Positions 33,550 to 43,245 of a stretch of 64,000 nucleotides of DNA are shown here, one piece after another. Where the stretch lies: assembly GCA_022360015.1 (NCBI GenBank), contig JAKSDQ010000058.1, positions 1 to 64,000 on the forward strand. Direction: 5' to 3'. How positions within the stretch are numbered: the stretch's first letter is position 1; every line of letters begins with the position of its first letter. Position numbers and translations under genes: made by a program. Below the pieces are notes generated by a model. The model was given only the letters and a program-made list of their open reading frames with translations, did not search any database and was not told the origin of the DNA. This DNA is from Cytophagales bacterium (GTDB taxonomy: Bacteria; Bacteroidota; Bacteroidia; Cytophagales; Cyclobacteriaceae).

Positions 33550-35052
33550 TTATCGATAACCGTTATTGGTAGGATCCGATTCAAGTAATGCCGGATTCAA
33601 TTCAATTTCCTCTGCCGGGATAGGTAATAACACATGCCTTGGCTGAATGTTAACAGCCGCATCATGAACCGGGTAAACCGTATTCTGCACTGTTTCAACC
33701 AATATACCCCACCGGATCAGGTCATACCGGCGGTCATCCTCAGCCGCCAGTTCCCACTTTCTCTCTTCAATCAAGGCTGTCCTGAAGGTCTCTTGTGATA
33801 ACCCGGCAAGCGGTTGGTCCGGCTCATAAGCCCTTTCCCGCACTTTGTTGATATATTGATAGGCATTGCCGGGACCACCTAATTCATTTTCTGCCTCGGC
33901 AGCCATCAGATAAACATCAGCCAAACGGTAAATCACCCGCAGTTCCCCATGATTCCCCCTCGGTGAGTTGACCAAATCAAGGTTCCACAGTTTCGGCATA
34001 TAGTAAAACTTAAGCTCAAAGCCCAGGTACTCATTGATACAACTCAAAGGCTTACGAAGATCACCGGCCGGAAAGTTCTCATAAACAGCCGGTAAAGGTA
34101 CGGCCAGTCCGAAGCCGTTAAATTCCTCACCCCGGCTATCCAATGTATCACGGAGTGCATTTCTCTGCCCCGAGTCCCTGGGTTCATCCCTTAACCTGGG
34201 GTTAAAAGAATCTGTCCGGTTGGTACTTTGCACATCCTTCAGGTAATCTATACCCCAGATGATTTCATCGTTGTATAAATTATCGATTTCAAATACCTCT
34301 TCATAGGTATCCATTAATTGATGCGGGGAATTATTAATAATATCTGCACAAGCCTCTTTCACAGCTTCCCAATCCCGCTCCCAAAGCAGGTATTTTGCCC
34401 TGAGCATTTTAGCCGCCCAGATAGTTACTCTTCCCAGGTCGGCCGGGTCACTATAGGATGATGGCAAAAGATTTTCTGATTCTATTCGCCCCAGATCACC
34501 GGTCATGGCTTCCCTGATGGTATTTATTGCCGTTCTTCCCAGCACGGCCACCTCTCCGAGGGTAAGGTTTTCCGTATAAAAAGGCACATCGCCCCATAAT
34601 ACTGTCAGATGATAGTAAGCAAAAGCCCGCATAAAGAGACTTTCCCCGATAACCCGGCGCCGGATTTCCTCAGACAGGTTTTCATTGTCCTGAACGTTGG
34701 CAATAACCGCGTTGGCATCGCCTACCACCCTGAAGAGCTCTCTCCAGACAGTATAGGCATTAGCATAATTGGTCTCCGTTAAAATATAGTCGGTAATGGC
34801 GGCGTTGCCTCCAAAAACGCGGCTGGGGGCAATTATGTCAGCGCCAAAATAGGTAAAATTATTGATGCCCTGCCATTGGCCATATAAATGAGTACTTTGA
34901 AAAGCATCGTACAAGCCATTGGCCGCCTGAATGGCCTCGGTATCGGAATTGTAAAAATTATCGGGCGAAATGATCCCTCGCACATCTTCTTCAAGAAATT
35001 CGTCACAACCGGCAAATCCTATCAATGCGAATACTATGATTAACTTTTTCAT
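33550..35052 (-). CDS. SusD/RagB-family glycan-binding lipoprotein
   Basis: The 500-aa outer-membrane lipoprotein has lipobox FAGC (Cys16). The N-terminal DEFLEEDVRGIISPDNFYNS and NGLYDAF are typical of SusD, and the C-terminal ALIEERKWELAAEDDRRYDLIRWG holds the TPR-associated signature. It captures oligosaccharide at the cell surface and lids the SusC barrel. It lies 19 nt downstream of susC on the same strand, the usual SusC-SusD pair. Confidence 0.93.
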   Translation of the reverse strand: MKKLIIVFALIGFAGCDEFLEEDVRGIISPDNFYNSDTEAIQAANGLYDAFQSTHLYGQWQGINNFTYFGADIIAPSRVFGGNAAITDYILTETNYANAYTVWRELFRVVGDANAVIANVQDNENLSEEIRRRVIGESLFMRAFAYYHLTVLWGDVPFYTENLTLGEVAVLGRTAINTIREAMTGDLGRIESENLLPSSYSDPADLGRVTIWAAKMLRAKYLLWERDWEAVKEACADIINNSPHQLMDTYEEVFEIDNLYNDEIIWGIDYLKDVQSTNRTDSFNPRLRDEPRDSGQRNALRDTLDSRGEEFNGFGLAVPLPAVYENFPAGDLRKPLSCINEYLGFELKFYYMPKLWNLDLVNSPRGNHGELRVIYRLADVYLMAAEAENELGGPGNAYQYINKVRERAYEPDQPLAGLSQETFRTALIEERKWELAAEDDRRYDLIRWGILVETVQNTVYPVHDAAVNIQPRHVLLPIPAEEIELNPALLESDPTNNGYR

Positions 35053-35071
35053 TTTAATTCAAGATTTACGA

Positions 35072-38000
35072 TTAAAAATTGGCCTTCAATCCCACTGTAA
35101 ATGTTCTGGCATTGGGATACTCCACCCGGATAACACCGGATATAACGTTCCTGAAACTATTGTTGGAATTGGGATTAATCCGGCTGGATTCAGGGTCGTA
35201 ACCCCTGAAATCAGATAGCAGGAAAAGGTTACTCCCTACCCCGTAAACCATCAGTGATTTGATGGTGCTGTTAGTTTTTAAAGGGACATTGTACGAAAGC
35301 CTCAGATTCTTCAGTCTCAGGTGTGAGCCGTCTTCCACCATTTCCGAGTTCGACCTGATATCGGAAATACTGACCATGCTTCCGGCCCTTGGAATATCCG
35401 AGTTGGGGTTTTCAGGCGTCCACCGATCGGCAAGGTTGGCGTAAACGTTGGCAGTACTTCTGCCAAAAAAGCCTCTTTGTACATATTCATTGTAGATTTC
35501 ATTACCATAGGTTCCCTGAAAATACATTTCAAGGGTGAAGTTTTTATAGCTGATAACATTGTTAATACCCCCATAAAAATCGGGTTCCGGATTACCCATG
35601 ATAGCATGGTCATCGTTGTTAATGACACCATCGTTATTCGTATCATTGAATCTTGGTCCTCCGACCACCTGCCTTATCCCCAAATTACCGTCCGCGTCTA
35701 TCTCGTCCTGGTTCTTGTAGGTACCGAGATAATCCACACCGGTGTAAACACCCACCGGTTCTCCTACCATCAACTTGGCTCCGGGTCCCCCCTGTTCAAG
35801 ATTGTAAACCACAATCTCCTCCACCCCTCCAAGATCGAGCACCTTGCTCCGGTTACCGGCTACAGTCAAAGTTGTCTCCCATCTGAAACTGTTCTTGCTT
35901 ATGTTGACACTGTTGATCATCAGTTCCAATCCCTGATTCCGGATCGAACCTATATTTTCCAACTTGGTTGAAAAGCCTGTTGACCTCGCTATTTGTCTTT
36001 CCAACAAGAGATCCCTGGTTTTTTTATGGTAATAGTCCATTTCTAAATTCAACCTGCCTTCAAAAAATCCCATTTCCAGACCTATATCAAACTGGTTAGT
36101 GGTTTCCCAGGTCAGTCCCGGGTTTTCCGGCCTTCCCCTGAATATTGAAACTACCTGGTTGTCATTAAAAATCATCACCTTGTCAGTATTTGACCGGTCA
36201 CTATCCAAAACCGCCAGTGTACGATAAGGCGGAATGGACTCTTTTCCGGCACTACCATAACTGGCCCTCAATTTCAGATTATCAAATATGCCCAGATCCC
36301 TGATGAATGGTTCATCTATCATCCGCCAGGCAAAAGCGGCAGACGGAAAAAACGAATAAGTGTTATTGGAACCTGAGTAGACTGAAGCACCATCTACCCG
36401 GCCTGCCGCTGTAAACAGGTATTTGTCTTTAAAGGTATAGTTGACCCTTCCCAACCAGGATACAATTTGTGTGGCCCCTGAAAAACCCGACTCGATCTCA
36501 TAAGTGAGCGGATCACCCAGTTCGATCGCATCGAAGCCCAGCGCATCTACGGTAAGTCCGGCTGTTTCGGAAGCAAAGCTTTCGTTCCTTTCCAATTGCC
36601 ATGTAAAACCTGCCACAACGTCCATTTTGTGATCTGCGTTGAATTCCGTACGGTATGACACCGTATTTTCCTGCAGGATGTTGTAAAAATAGTTGTTGAC
36701 AATTCTGGCCCTTCCTCCCTGTTGCGCGTTGGCCCGGGTAGGCAGGCTGCCGGAATCAAATATGTTTTGTTTTGTCCAATTGAGTTGCGGACCAATGCTG
36801 GACTTGATGATAAGGCCATCAATAGGTTCGTATTCAAAGTAGGCAGTGGACAAGATGTTGGTCCGGTTCGTGAAATTGGTCCTTAGCTGAAGGTCTGCTT
36901 CGGGATTTCTTAGTACCCCTCCGGTTACCGGATTCTCGTCATAGAAAGATCCGTCTTCATTATATATGGGAAAGGCCGTCAATACCTCTCTCATACCCCA
37001 CAAGGCGACAAGGTTATTGTCATTTTTAACAAAGGAGCCATTGAGCCGCAGTCCAAATTTAAGCTTTTCCGAAATATTCAGATCCATATTGGTGCGCAGG
37101 TTGTATCGCCTGATGCCTGTTTCTCTTATGATGCCCCGCTGGTCAAAAATGTTGGCAGAAACATAGTAATTCATCTTTTCTGTCCTTCCGGTAAAAGAGA
37201 GGTCAACATTATTAATGGTGCCTGTTTCGGTAATCTGATCCTGCCAGTCCGTGTCCCCGATTTCAGAAGGGTCGGTAAAGGGGTCGGCTTCACCACTGAA
37301 TGCAGCCAGTTCACTCCCAAATGCTGCCCTTTCCGGACCATTGAGATAATCTATTTTTCTAGCCAGTTGCTGGATGCCAGTATACATGTTCAGGGATATT
37401 TCCGGTATTCCGGTGGGTGTTGTTGCACCTGACTTCGTGGTAACGAGCACTACGCCATTGGCCCCTCTGGTGCCGTAAATTGATATGGCAGTGGCGTCTT
37501 TTAGCACCTCGATGGACTCGATATCGTTGACGTTAATGTTATTCAAATTAAAGTCTGTACCCACAATAAATCCGTCAATGACAAATAATGGCTCATTATC
37601 GGCATTTATAGAGTTACCTCCACGAATTCTGATCGAAGCCCGCGCCCCCGGAGCACCGTTGTTGGCAGTAACCAACACGCCCGGTGCCCTGCCCTGAATG
37701 ATCTGGTCAACTCTCGGCGACGGCATGTTATTGATATCTTCGGCTGCGATGGATGATACGGAACCTGTAAGATCTTTTTTCTCTACCGAGCCATATCCAA
37801 TCACAACTACCTCTGAGAGGGTGGAAATATCCGGAACGAGACTGACGTTAATGACGGTTCTCTGACCTATTTCTATCTCCTCGGTCAAATAGCCGACAAA
37901 CGAAAATGTTATGGTGGTGGCATCATCGGGCACATTGAAAACATAATCACCATTGGAATCGGTAATCGTGCCAATGCCCGTCCCTTTGACCACTACATTA

Positions 38001-38458
38001 ACACCTGGCAACGACTCACCGTTATCATCGGTGACATGGCCGGAAATAGTTTTTTCAAAAACTTCCACCAGCCGGTCTTCCGAGAGCGGTTTTATGGCTA
38101 GTTGTTGTACACTAATTGTGTTATTAACGCGGTAAAATTTAAGGTTTGCCTGTCGGGAAATATCCAATAACAATTTTGCCAACGTGTTTTTATGCGGGCT
38201 GAGATTAACTCTCCTCTTCTCAATTACCTTTTCTTTACTATAGGTGAACACAAACCCGGTTTTTGCCTCAATCGTTTTAAGTGCCCGCTTAACGGTTACA
38301 TTACCTAAACTTAAACTTACTGGTATTTCATCGAGACTTTTAACCTGCGCTTTACCAACATTTGCTAGTAGTGTACTTAAACTTAGGTTAATAATCAGAA
38401 TAATATGAAAGGTATGTCTAAGCACCATCCAAACAATGGGTATAATTTTAGATTTCAT
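35072..38458 (-). CDS. SusC/RagA TonB-dependent outer-membrane transporter with STN signalling domain
   Basis: The 1128-aa protein has these parts in order: signal sequence (residues 1-38), STN/secretin-like domain (about 42-115), carboxypeptidase-regulatory-like domain (about 132-215, ISGHVTDDNGESLPGVNVVV), plug (about 222-340, with VVVIGYGSVEKKDLTGSVSS and ADNEPLFVIDGF), and a beta-barrel ending in a terminal aromatic residue (LKANF). The STN domain is the extension that talks to FecR anti-sigma factors, and FecR and an ECF sigma factor lie directly upstream. It imports glycan oligomers with TonB energy. Confidence 0.94.
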   Translation of the reverse strand: MKSKIIPIVWMVLRHTFHIILIINLSLSTLLANVGKAQVKSLDEIPVSLSLGNVTVKRALKTIEAKTGFVFTYSKEKVIEKRRVNLSPHKNTLAKLLLDISRQANLKFYRVNNTISVQQLAIKPLSEDRLVEVFEKTISGHVTDDNGESLPGVNVVVKGTGIGTITDSNGDYVFNVPDDATTITFSFVGYLTEEIEIGQRTVINVSLVPDISTLSEVVVIGYGSVEKKDLTGSVSSIAAEDINNMPSPRVDQIIQGRAPGVLVTANNGAPGARASIRIRGGNSINADNEPLFVIDGFIVGTDFNLNNINVNDIESIEVLKDATAISIYGTRGANGVVLVTTKSGATTPTGIPEISLNMYTGIQQLARKIDYLNGPERAAFGSELAAFSGEADPFTDPSEIGDTDWQDQITETGTINNVDLSFTGRTEKMNYYVSANIFDQRGIIRETGIRRYNLRTNMDLNISEKLKFGLRLNGSFVKNDNNLVALWGMREVLTAFPIYNEDGSFYDENPVTGGVLRNPEADLQLRTNFTNRTNILSTAYFEYEPIDGLIIKSSIGPQLNWTKQNIFDSGSLPTRANAQQGGRARIVNNYFYNILQENTVSYRTEFNADHKMDVVAGFTWQLERNESFASETAGLTVDALGFDAIELGDPLTYEIESGFSGATQIVSWLGRVNYTFKDKYLFTAAGRVDGASVYSGSNNTYSFFPSAAFAWRMIDEPFIRDLGIFDNLKLRASYGSAGKESIPPYRTLAVLDSDRSNTDKVMIFNDNQVVSIFRGRPENPGLTWETTNQFDIGLEMGFFEGRLNLEMDYYHKKTRDLLLERQIARSTGFSTKLENIGSIRNQGLELMINSVNISKNSFRWETTLTVAGNRSKVLDLGGVEEIVVYNLEQGGPGAKLMVGEPVGVYTGVDYLGTYKNQDEIDADGNLGIRQVVGGPRFNDTNNDGVINNDDHAIMGNPEPDFYGGINNVISYKNFTLEMYFQGTYGNEIYNEYVQRGFFGRSTANVYANLADRWTPENPNSDIPRAGSMVSISDIRSNSEMVEDGSHLRLKNLRLSYNVPLKTNSTIKSLMVYGVGSNLFLLSDFRGYDPESSRINPNSNNSFRNVISGVIRVEYPNARTFTVGLKANF

Positions 38459-38562
38459 ATATTTGTAAGGTTTACATAGTTAAACTTTTATTCTCAGCCC
38501 TATTCATAGTCATGTCTGTTCATTTGGCGATGGAAGCATGCCTTGATGAATAGGACCCACAT

Positions 38563-38597
38563 TACCGGGGTTTACATGCCCCGGTAGTTCTTTTTTT
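38563..38597 (+). terminator. GC-rich hairpin with T tract between fecR and susC, antisense to the locus
   Basis: TACCGGGG-N8-CCCCGGTA followed by GTTCTTTTTTT on the plus strand. The flanking genes are on the minus strand, where the hairpin lacks a T tract and would act as a leader structure of susC. Confidence 0.5.
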
Positions 38598-38622
38598 GGT
38601 TAGAATTTACATCATAGGCCTG

Positions 38623-39708
38623 TTAATTTGACTTGAACATTATGTTGACTTTTTCCTTGTTAATCTCGTATTCGAAGTTGAGCGCGAACCCCAAAGCTTT
38701 TAAGACATTCTCCAGGCTTTCGTTTTCAAACTTTCCGGAACATGTAAGCAATTGCCGGGGATAGTTATTGAGTGTGATGGTGACGCCGAACCATCTTTCC
38801 AGATATTGGATCGCCTCCGGAAAATCAGTATTTTCAAAATAGATCGTCCTGTTTTTCCAAAACAGCGTTTGTGCTATATCAATTTCATTGCTTGTTATTT
38901 TCCCCGTCTCCTTCTCCAGTACTACTCCCTGACCAGGATCGAGCATCAGGCTGTTTTTGGTAGCCAAATCATCAACCATCACTTTGCCTGAGATCAGGGC
39001 CACGCTAATTTGCGGCTCGTTTTTGTATGCCTGAATATTGAAAGAGGTACCTACTGCAGTGGTGGCCAAACTGCCCGTAATTACCGTGAAAGGGCTCGAT
39101 ATATCTTTTTTCACTTCGAAAAAGGCTTCTCCTTCTAAAAATATTTCCCTTTTCCCCGGTTGAAAGTTTTCTGCATAACGCACATTGCTTTCAGCATTTA
39201 AATAAACCATCGAGCCATCGGGCAGGCGCAACTCGGATTTTTGACCACGTGGATTGGATTTTGTAACCAAGTCATCCGACTTTTGCTTATTGAAGTCCGA
39301 ATTATACATTTGAAGGCCGATTGCGACAGCGAGCAGCGTAATGCCCGCGGCTATCGATAAATAGACTTTCTGCCGTTTTTTGTAGGAATATTCACGCTGG
39401 TTGACCTTATGCCGGTACATAGGCTGTACCTTTCCGGCCCCTACCCCCCCTTTTTGCCGATCAATGGCTGTATTGCTTTCTTTGATTTTTTCCCAGAGCT
39501 TCTTTTTAACCCTTTCCCGGTTTTGTGGTGGTTGAAAACCCACAGCCAGCACAATTTCCCTGGCCTGGTTGATAACTTCATCTTTTTCCGGGTTTTGAAG
39601 CAACCACTTCTCCCAAAAATAGTTGATCTCAGGATGCGGGCTCAGTACCCATTCCCGAAATTTATCGTCATTGACAAAATCTTCTATATCAAAGTTTTTG
39701 TATCGCAC
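38623..39708 (-). CDS. FecR-family anti-sigma factor
   Basis: The 361-aa inner-membrane protein has an N-terminal cytosolic helical region (1-110), one membrane segment (about 116-134, YLSIAAGITLLAVAIGLQMY), a periplasmic FecR domain (RGQKSELRLPDGSMVYLNAES, then GKREIFLEGEAFFEVKKD) and a C-terminal STN-like DUF4974 segment (about 285-361, FPEAIQYLERWFGVTI). It relays the glycan signal from SusC to the sigma factor encoded next to it. The gap to susC is 164 nt and holds a hairpin. Confidence 0.92.
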   Translation of the reverse strand: MRYKNFDIEDFVNDDKFREWVLSPHPEINYFWEKWLLQNPEKDEVINQAREIVLAVGFQPPQNRERVKKKLWEKIKESNTAIDRQKGGVGAGKVQPMYRHKVNQREYSYKKRQKVYLSIAAGITLLAVAIGLQMYNSDFNKQKSDDLVTKSNPRGQKSELRLPDGSMVYLNAESNVRYAENFQPGKREIFLEGEAFFEVKKDISSPFTVITGSLATTAVGTSFNIQAYKNEPQISVALISGKVMVDDLATKNSLMLDPGQGVVLEKETGKITSNEIDIAQTLFWKNRTIYFENTDFPEAIQYLERWFGVTITLNNYPRQLLTCSGKFENESLENVLKALGFALNFEYEINKEKVNIMFKSN

Positions 39709-39889
39709 CCCTTTGTTTTTCCTTATAGGGACAGTGACCCGCGAAACCTCATCATTTTATTTCATGTTTTTTTGAAAAATCTTTCTCACCATCCTGCCGT
39801 TGACCTTCTCGCTTGTGCTATGCTATAAAATAAGTTGTGAAACAGACAAATCCTGCCCGTGCCTTAAACAAGACCGACCGACGCAAAAA

Positions 39890-40498
39890 TCAGGGTATGG
39901 CCAAGTGCTTCAATGTTTCTTTCAACTTTCCGATGCCCTTGGAAATGTGATTATATACAGCCTCCAGCGTGATGTTCATGACCGAAGCTACATCGGCATA
40001 GTCGAGGTTGTGGTAAAAACGCAAATGAATGGCTTCTTTTTGCCTGTTGGTGAGCTGTTTTAAAGCTTTTATCAAGCTCTGGTGATTATACGCCTTTATT
40101 TGTTTATTAATAATCTTATCTTCCCTGCTACTTTCAAACAAAGCTTCTTCAAAAAAACAAAAATTGGTCAGGTGTGTGTACTTCCTTTCCTTTTTTATTT
40201 TTCGAAAAATAATTCTTCTGATGGCCGATAAAAGATAAGCCCTGATAGATTGGGGGACTACCAGGTTTTCTTTGTTTTTCCAAAGACTTGTAAAGAGGTC
40301 ATGAATACAATCTTCAATAAGGTCAGATTTTCTGGTGATTTTTTCACAGTAATCATACAAAGCGTCAAAATGATCCTCATAAATCCTGGCGTAAGCTTCT
40401 TCATCTCCCTCTTTAAACGCACTCCATAGAGTTTGCCCTGAAACGACGTCTCCGGATAAATCCCTGCTTTTTTTTGTATGTATTGCCGTAAAAAACAA
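39890..40498 (-). CDS. ECF-type RNA polymerase sigma-70 factor
   Basis: The 202-aa sigma factor has region 2 at about 25-95 (FKEGDEEAYARIYEDHFDAL, DCIHDLFTSLW) and region 4 at about 140-195 (LTNRQKEAIHLRFYHNLDYA, VMNITLEAVYNHISKGIGKL). It should direct transcription of the adjacent SusCD-sulfatase genes when released by FecR. The start is TTG 40498, since no ATG precedes region 2 and the first ATG is in region 4. It is followed by fecR after 181 nt. Confidence 0.92.
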   Translation of the reverse strand: MFFTAIHTKKSRDLSGDVVSGQTLWSAFKEGDEEAYARIYEDHFDALYDYCEKITRKSDLIEDCIHDLFTSLWKNKENLVVPQSIRAYLLSAIRRIIFRKIKKERKYTHLTNFCFFEEALFESSREDKIINKQIKAYNHQSLIKALKQLTNRQKEAIHLRFYHNLDYADVASVMNITLEAVYNHISKGIGKLKETLKHLAIP

Positions 40499-41251
40499 AT
40501 CAGATGATTGTTAGTGATTAAGGGCTTTGTTTTACTCTTCAACCATTGCTTATTAGGAAGTTTAAGTTATCTCCTTCTTTTTGATAGCCTGGTGAGTTGC
40601 CGAATATTATGGAAAATATTCATAAGACACAACTTTTACGCAGTCAAAATACCCTTACAACGGATCCAGGCTCATTAAAAACCTCCTGGCTATTCAATGA
40701 TTTTGCGCTCTAACAGCCATTTTTAATGCTCCCACCTAAATCAATAGTCATCCAGTCCGCCAGGCATCGCATAAAAACGATTTTTTTTCTTTTTTTCTTC
40801 CATTTTTACGGATGCTTTATGGTCTCAATTAATTTTCTACTTGTCAACACTTTACATCAATTAGTTTAAAGCTAAAATATAAAGAATCAGGCGGATGTGA
40901 TGGCTGAAATCGTTTGCCTAAGCTCAAAATATTTACATATTCCGGTTACCTATGTTGACCGTGTAGTATATATTAACACACATTCTTTCCATAGCTGGTT
41001 GTTACACAAGACCGCTCTTAACTCCCGTTTTGAGCGGTTTCTTGTATTTCAGGGTAAATTCTTAAAAATAGAAGATGGGAGCCTGATGCAGAAGCACTTA
41101 TAGAAATAGTACAAATGATTAAAATTAATCTTCCCCTAGCCTGTTAACCGGATTAGCGCTGGCAATACAAGATTACATGCCAACGAAAGATATACGAAGC
41201 GTTAGGCATATCAAAAGGAGAAACAACAAGAAGTTGTGTGAAAACGGTGAG
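40499..41251. other. Gene-free stretch upstream of the sigma factor
   Basis: This 753-bp stretch has no recognised gene. It should hold the promoter of the sigma factor gene on the minus strand, though no clear element was found. A hairpin lies at 41006-41045. The frame from about 41200 on the plus strand reads YEALGISKGETTRS but is short, broken and not identifiable. Confidence 0.5.
41006..41045 (+). terminator. Hairpin in gene-free stretch
   Basis: ACAAGA-CCGCTC pairs with GAGCGG-TTTCTTGT around a 14-nt loop. The tail TTTCTTGTATTTC is moderately T-rich. No gene precedes it on the plus strand. Confidence 0.4.
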
Positions 41252-41365
41252 TCAATTTAGTTTTTGCCGTTCCCTTCTGAAAAGTATTTTCAGAAAGAAA
41301 ATGAGGCTACCTATGCTAAAGGTAGAAATAAGCATTATGGCCAACAAGACGCTTAATACTTTCAT
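41252..41365 (-). CDS. Tiny membrane protein 1
   Basis: The 37-aa product starts at ATG 41365. MKVLSVLLAIMLISTFSIGS leads into a second hydrophobic stretch LIFFLKILF and a basic tail RRERQKLN. This is one transmembrane helix with positive residues on the cytosolic side. It was found by reading the minus strand of an otherwise empty stretch. No family is recognised. A second tiny membrane gene lies 121 nt upstream on the same strand. Confidence 0.4.
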   Translation of the reverse strand: MKVLSVLLAIMLISTFSIGSLIFFLKILFRRERQKLN

Positions 41366-41486
41366 CTTTCGAATAAATAATTAGCCTAAAGGAAATAGCC
41401 CAGCTTACGAAATTCGAGGGATTGAAGTCGTCTGAAGTGAATAGCTAGTATTTTGCTTGAAGAAGCTTAAAGTAAAAATGTCTAAT

Positions 41487-41588
41487 TTATTCTTTAAACA
41501 ACCTGTCGATGTAATTGCAGATTACATAACCTATGCCTCCGGAAACGATAAAGGCACCAAGAACTAATGCAGATAGAGTTCCAATCAT
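41487..41588 (-). CDS. Tiny membrane protein 2
   Basis: The 33-aa product starts at ATG 41588. MIGTLSALVLGAFIVSGGIG continues YVICNYIDRLFKE. It has one glycine-rich transmembrane helix and an amphipathic charged end, a layout seen in small membrane subunits or type I toxin-like peptides. It is on the same strand as the 37-aa gene. Coding status rests on composition and intact start and stop only. Confidence 0.4.
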   Translation of the reverse strand: MIGTLSALVLGAFIVSGGIGYVICNYIDRLFKE

Positions 41589-41939
41589 AATAGTAAACGT
41601 TTAAGCGGACAATTTCCGAATTTTATAAAAAACTTAAAATTTCAAAAAGCGACATCTATTGCCAATGTAATTTAATCGGGAATAAGGGAGAAGTGTTCTT
41701 CCCTACCAGCTATTACTCCTAATCCCATTAAACTTATAGATTAAGCATTTCATTTGCAAATTTTACCTTCAAAATGTTACATTATTATTTTCAATATGAC
41801 AACTTTTTCTTGGAATCGTACTAAAAATCAATTTTTCCGACAAGTTCGTGTAACTTGTATTTCAACTGGGTATGAATACTTTTTTGTCCGGAGCCCGGGT
41901 AACTAATTTGGGCAGATTGCATGAAATACAGGAATTCAA
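41589..41939. other. AT-rich gene-free stretch before the rplT terminator
   Basis: This stretch has no coding frame of note. It probably contains the promoter for the tiny membrane genes on the minus strand. No repeat or RNA structure was recognised. Confidence 0.5.
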
Positions 41940-41981
41940 TAAAAAAGCCCGGCCAAACTCACTTTTGGACCGGGCTTTTTT
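41940..41981 (-). terminator. Bidirectional terminator of the thrS-infC-rpmI-rplT operon
   Basis: AAAAAAGCCCGG, then an interior loop region, then CCGGGCTTTTTT. The A tract and T tract on both sides make it work in either direction. It lies 24 nt past the rplT stop. Confidence 0.85.
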
Positions 41982-42004
41982 GTTGAAATATTATTTTCAG
42001 CAGG

Positions 42005-42349
42005 TTATTTAACCTTATCGACGATGGCTTTGAAGGCCTCAGGGTGATTCATGGCGAGGTCTGCCAGCACCTTTCTGTTTAATTCAATATGGGCTTTTTT
42101 GAGGTTGCCCATAAACTGGGAATAAGACATCCCGTACTGCCGGGTACCGGCATTGATTCGCTGAATCCATAGTTTTCTAAAATCCCGTTTTTTTGCTTTC
42201 CGGTCGCGATAGGCATAAGTCCAGCCTTTTTCAACGGCATTTTTAGCTACGGTCCATACGTTACTTCTTCTTCCCCAATAACCTTTGGCGAATTTCAATA
42301 TTCTTTTCCGTCTTGCCCTAGAGGCTACCGAATTTACTGATCTTGGCAT
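42005..42349 (-). CDS. rplT: 50S ribosomal protein L20
   Basis: The 114-aa 23S rRNA-binding assembly protein begins [19 protein letters not shown] and contains [19 protein letters not shown] and [19 protein letters not shown], all invariant L20 features. In other bacteria L20 represses its own operon by binding the rpmI leader; the 109-nt gap between rpmI and rplT here is compatible but was not tested. It is the last gene before a terminator. Confidence 0.97.
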   Translation of the reverse strand: MPRSVNSVASRARRKRILKFAKGYWGRRSNVWTVAKNAVEKGWTYAYRDRKAKKRDFRKLWIQRINAGTRQYGMSYSQFMGNLKKAHIELNRKVLADLAMNHPEAFKAIVDKVK

Positions 42350-42458
42350 AATTTTTAATTTTTTGACCGTTGGCGCTCAATCGATTGAAGCATTAAGACT
42401 TAAAAGCCAAAGGTCTGGTGAAACATCAACTAAACCTATTTAATAATCTTTGTGCAGA

Positions 42459-42653
42459 TCAGATATTTAACATATCCTTGATCCTTTTTTCATCGGCCTT
42501 GTGAACTAAGGTAGCATGGGTCAGATTTCTCTTCTGCTTGGTTTCCTTTTTTGTCAGAATGTGGCTCTTAAAAGCGTGTTTTCTCTTAATTTTGCCTGTT
42601 CCTGTCAATTTAAACCGCTTCTTAGCTCCCGATTTGGTCTTTACTTTAGGCAT
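42459..42653 (-). CDS. rpmI: 50S ribosomal protein L35
   Basis: The 64-aa protein begins [20 protein letters not shown] and has [11 protein letters not shown], diagnostic of L35. It lies between infC (41-nt gap) and rplT, the standard order. Confidence 0.97.
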   Translation of the reverse strand: MPKVKTKSGAKKRFKLTGTGKIKRKHAFKSHILTKKETKQKRNLTHATLVHKADEKRIKDMLNI

Positions 42654-42694
42654 TTTAATTATATGATTAATTAATATCTATTGATCCATTTTAA

Positions 42695-43240
42695 TTACTT
42701 TTTCGGAGAAAGGAACAAAAACATTCTTTTCCCTTCCAGTTTTGGCATTTGGTCGACTTTCGCATAGTCTTCCAATGCCTGCGCAAACTTTAGCAGAAGA
42801 ATCTCTCCCCTTTCTTTAAAGACGATGGTTCTACCTACAAAATGAACATAAGCTTTTACTTTTGCTCCATCTTTCAAGAAATTAATGGCATGTTTTACCT
42901 TAAAATTGAAATCGTGTTCTTCAGTATTAGGGCCAAACCTTATTTCTTTTACCACCGTTTTATGGGCCCTGGCCTTAATTTCTTTTTGCTTTTTCTTTTG
43001 TTCATACTTGAATTTGGAATAATCTATGATTTTACAAACCGGTGGTACAGCCTTTGCTGATATTTCAACCAAATCAAGTCCTTCTTCCTGAGCTAATTGA
43101 AGCGCCCTTTCTATTGAATAAACTCCACTTTCAATATTTTCACCGACCACCCTCACCTCTGGCGCTGTTATTCTTTTATTCACTTTGTAAGGTTCCTCAA
43201 CTCTGCCCCGTGGCTGGAACCTTCTTCTTTGTTTGCTAAT
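42695..43240 (-). CDS. infC: Translation initiation factor IF-3 (ATT start codon)
   Basis: The 181-aa factor binds the 30S subunit and checks start-codon pairing. The true start is ATT at 43240-43238. It gives the expected N-terminus (I/M)[18 protein letters not shown] before [13 protein letters not shown], and it is preceded by AAGGAGG. A GTG at 43183 is in frame but would remove the conserved basic leader. IF-3 discriminates against AUU, so an ATT start gives autoregulation, as known in Escherichia coli. The domains are N-terminal about 20-85, linker, and C-terminal about 95-180 ([20 protein letters not shown]). Confidence 0.95.
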   Translation of the reverse strand: MSKQRRRFQPRGRVEEPYKVNKRITAPEVRVVGENIESGVYSIERALQLAQEEGLDLVEISAKAVPPVCKIIDYSKFKYEQKKKQKEIKARAHKTVVKEIRFGPNTEEHDFNFKVKHAINFLKDGAKVKAYVHFVGRTIVFKERGEILLLKFAQALEDYAKVDQMPKLEGKRMFLFLSPKK

Positions 43241-43245
43241 TTTTA

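Noticed and set aside
40897-41103. 68-codon plus frame in the gap upstream of the sigma factor
   Set aside because: It runs through the hairpin at 41006-41045 and shows no family resemblance.
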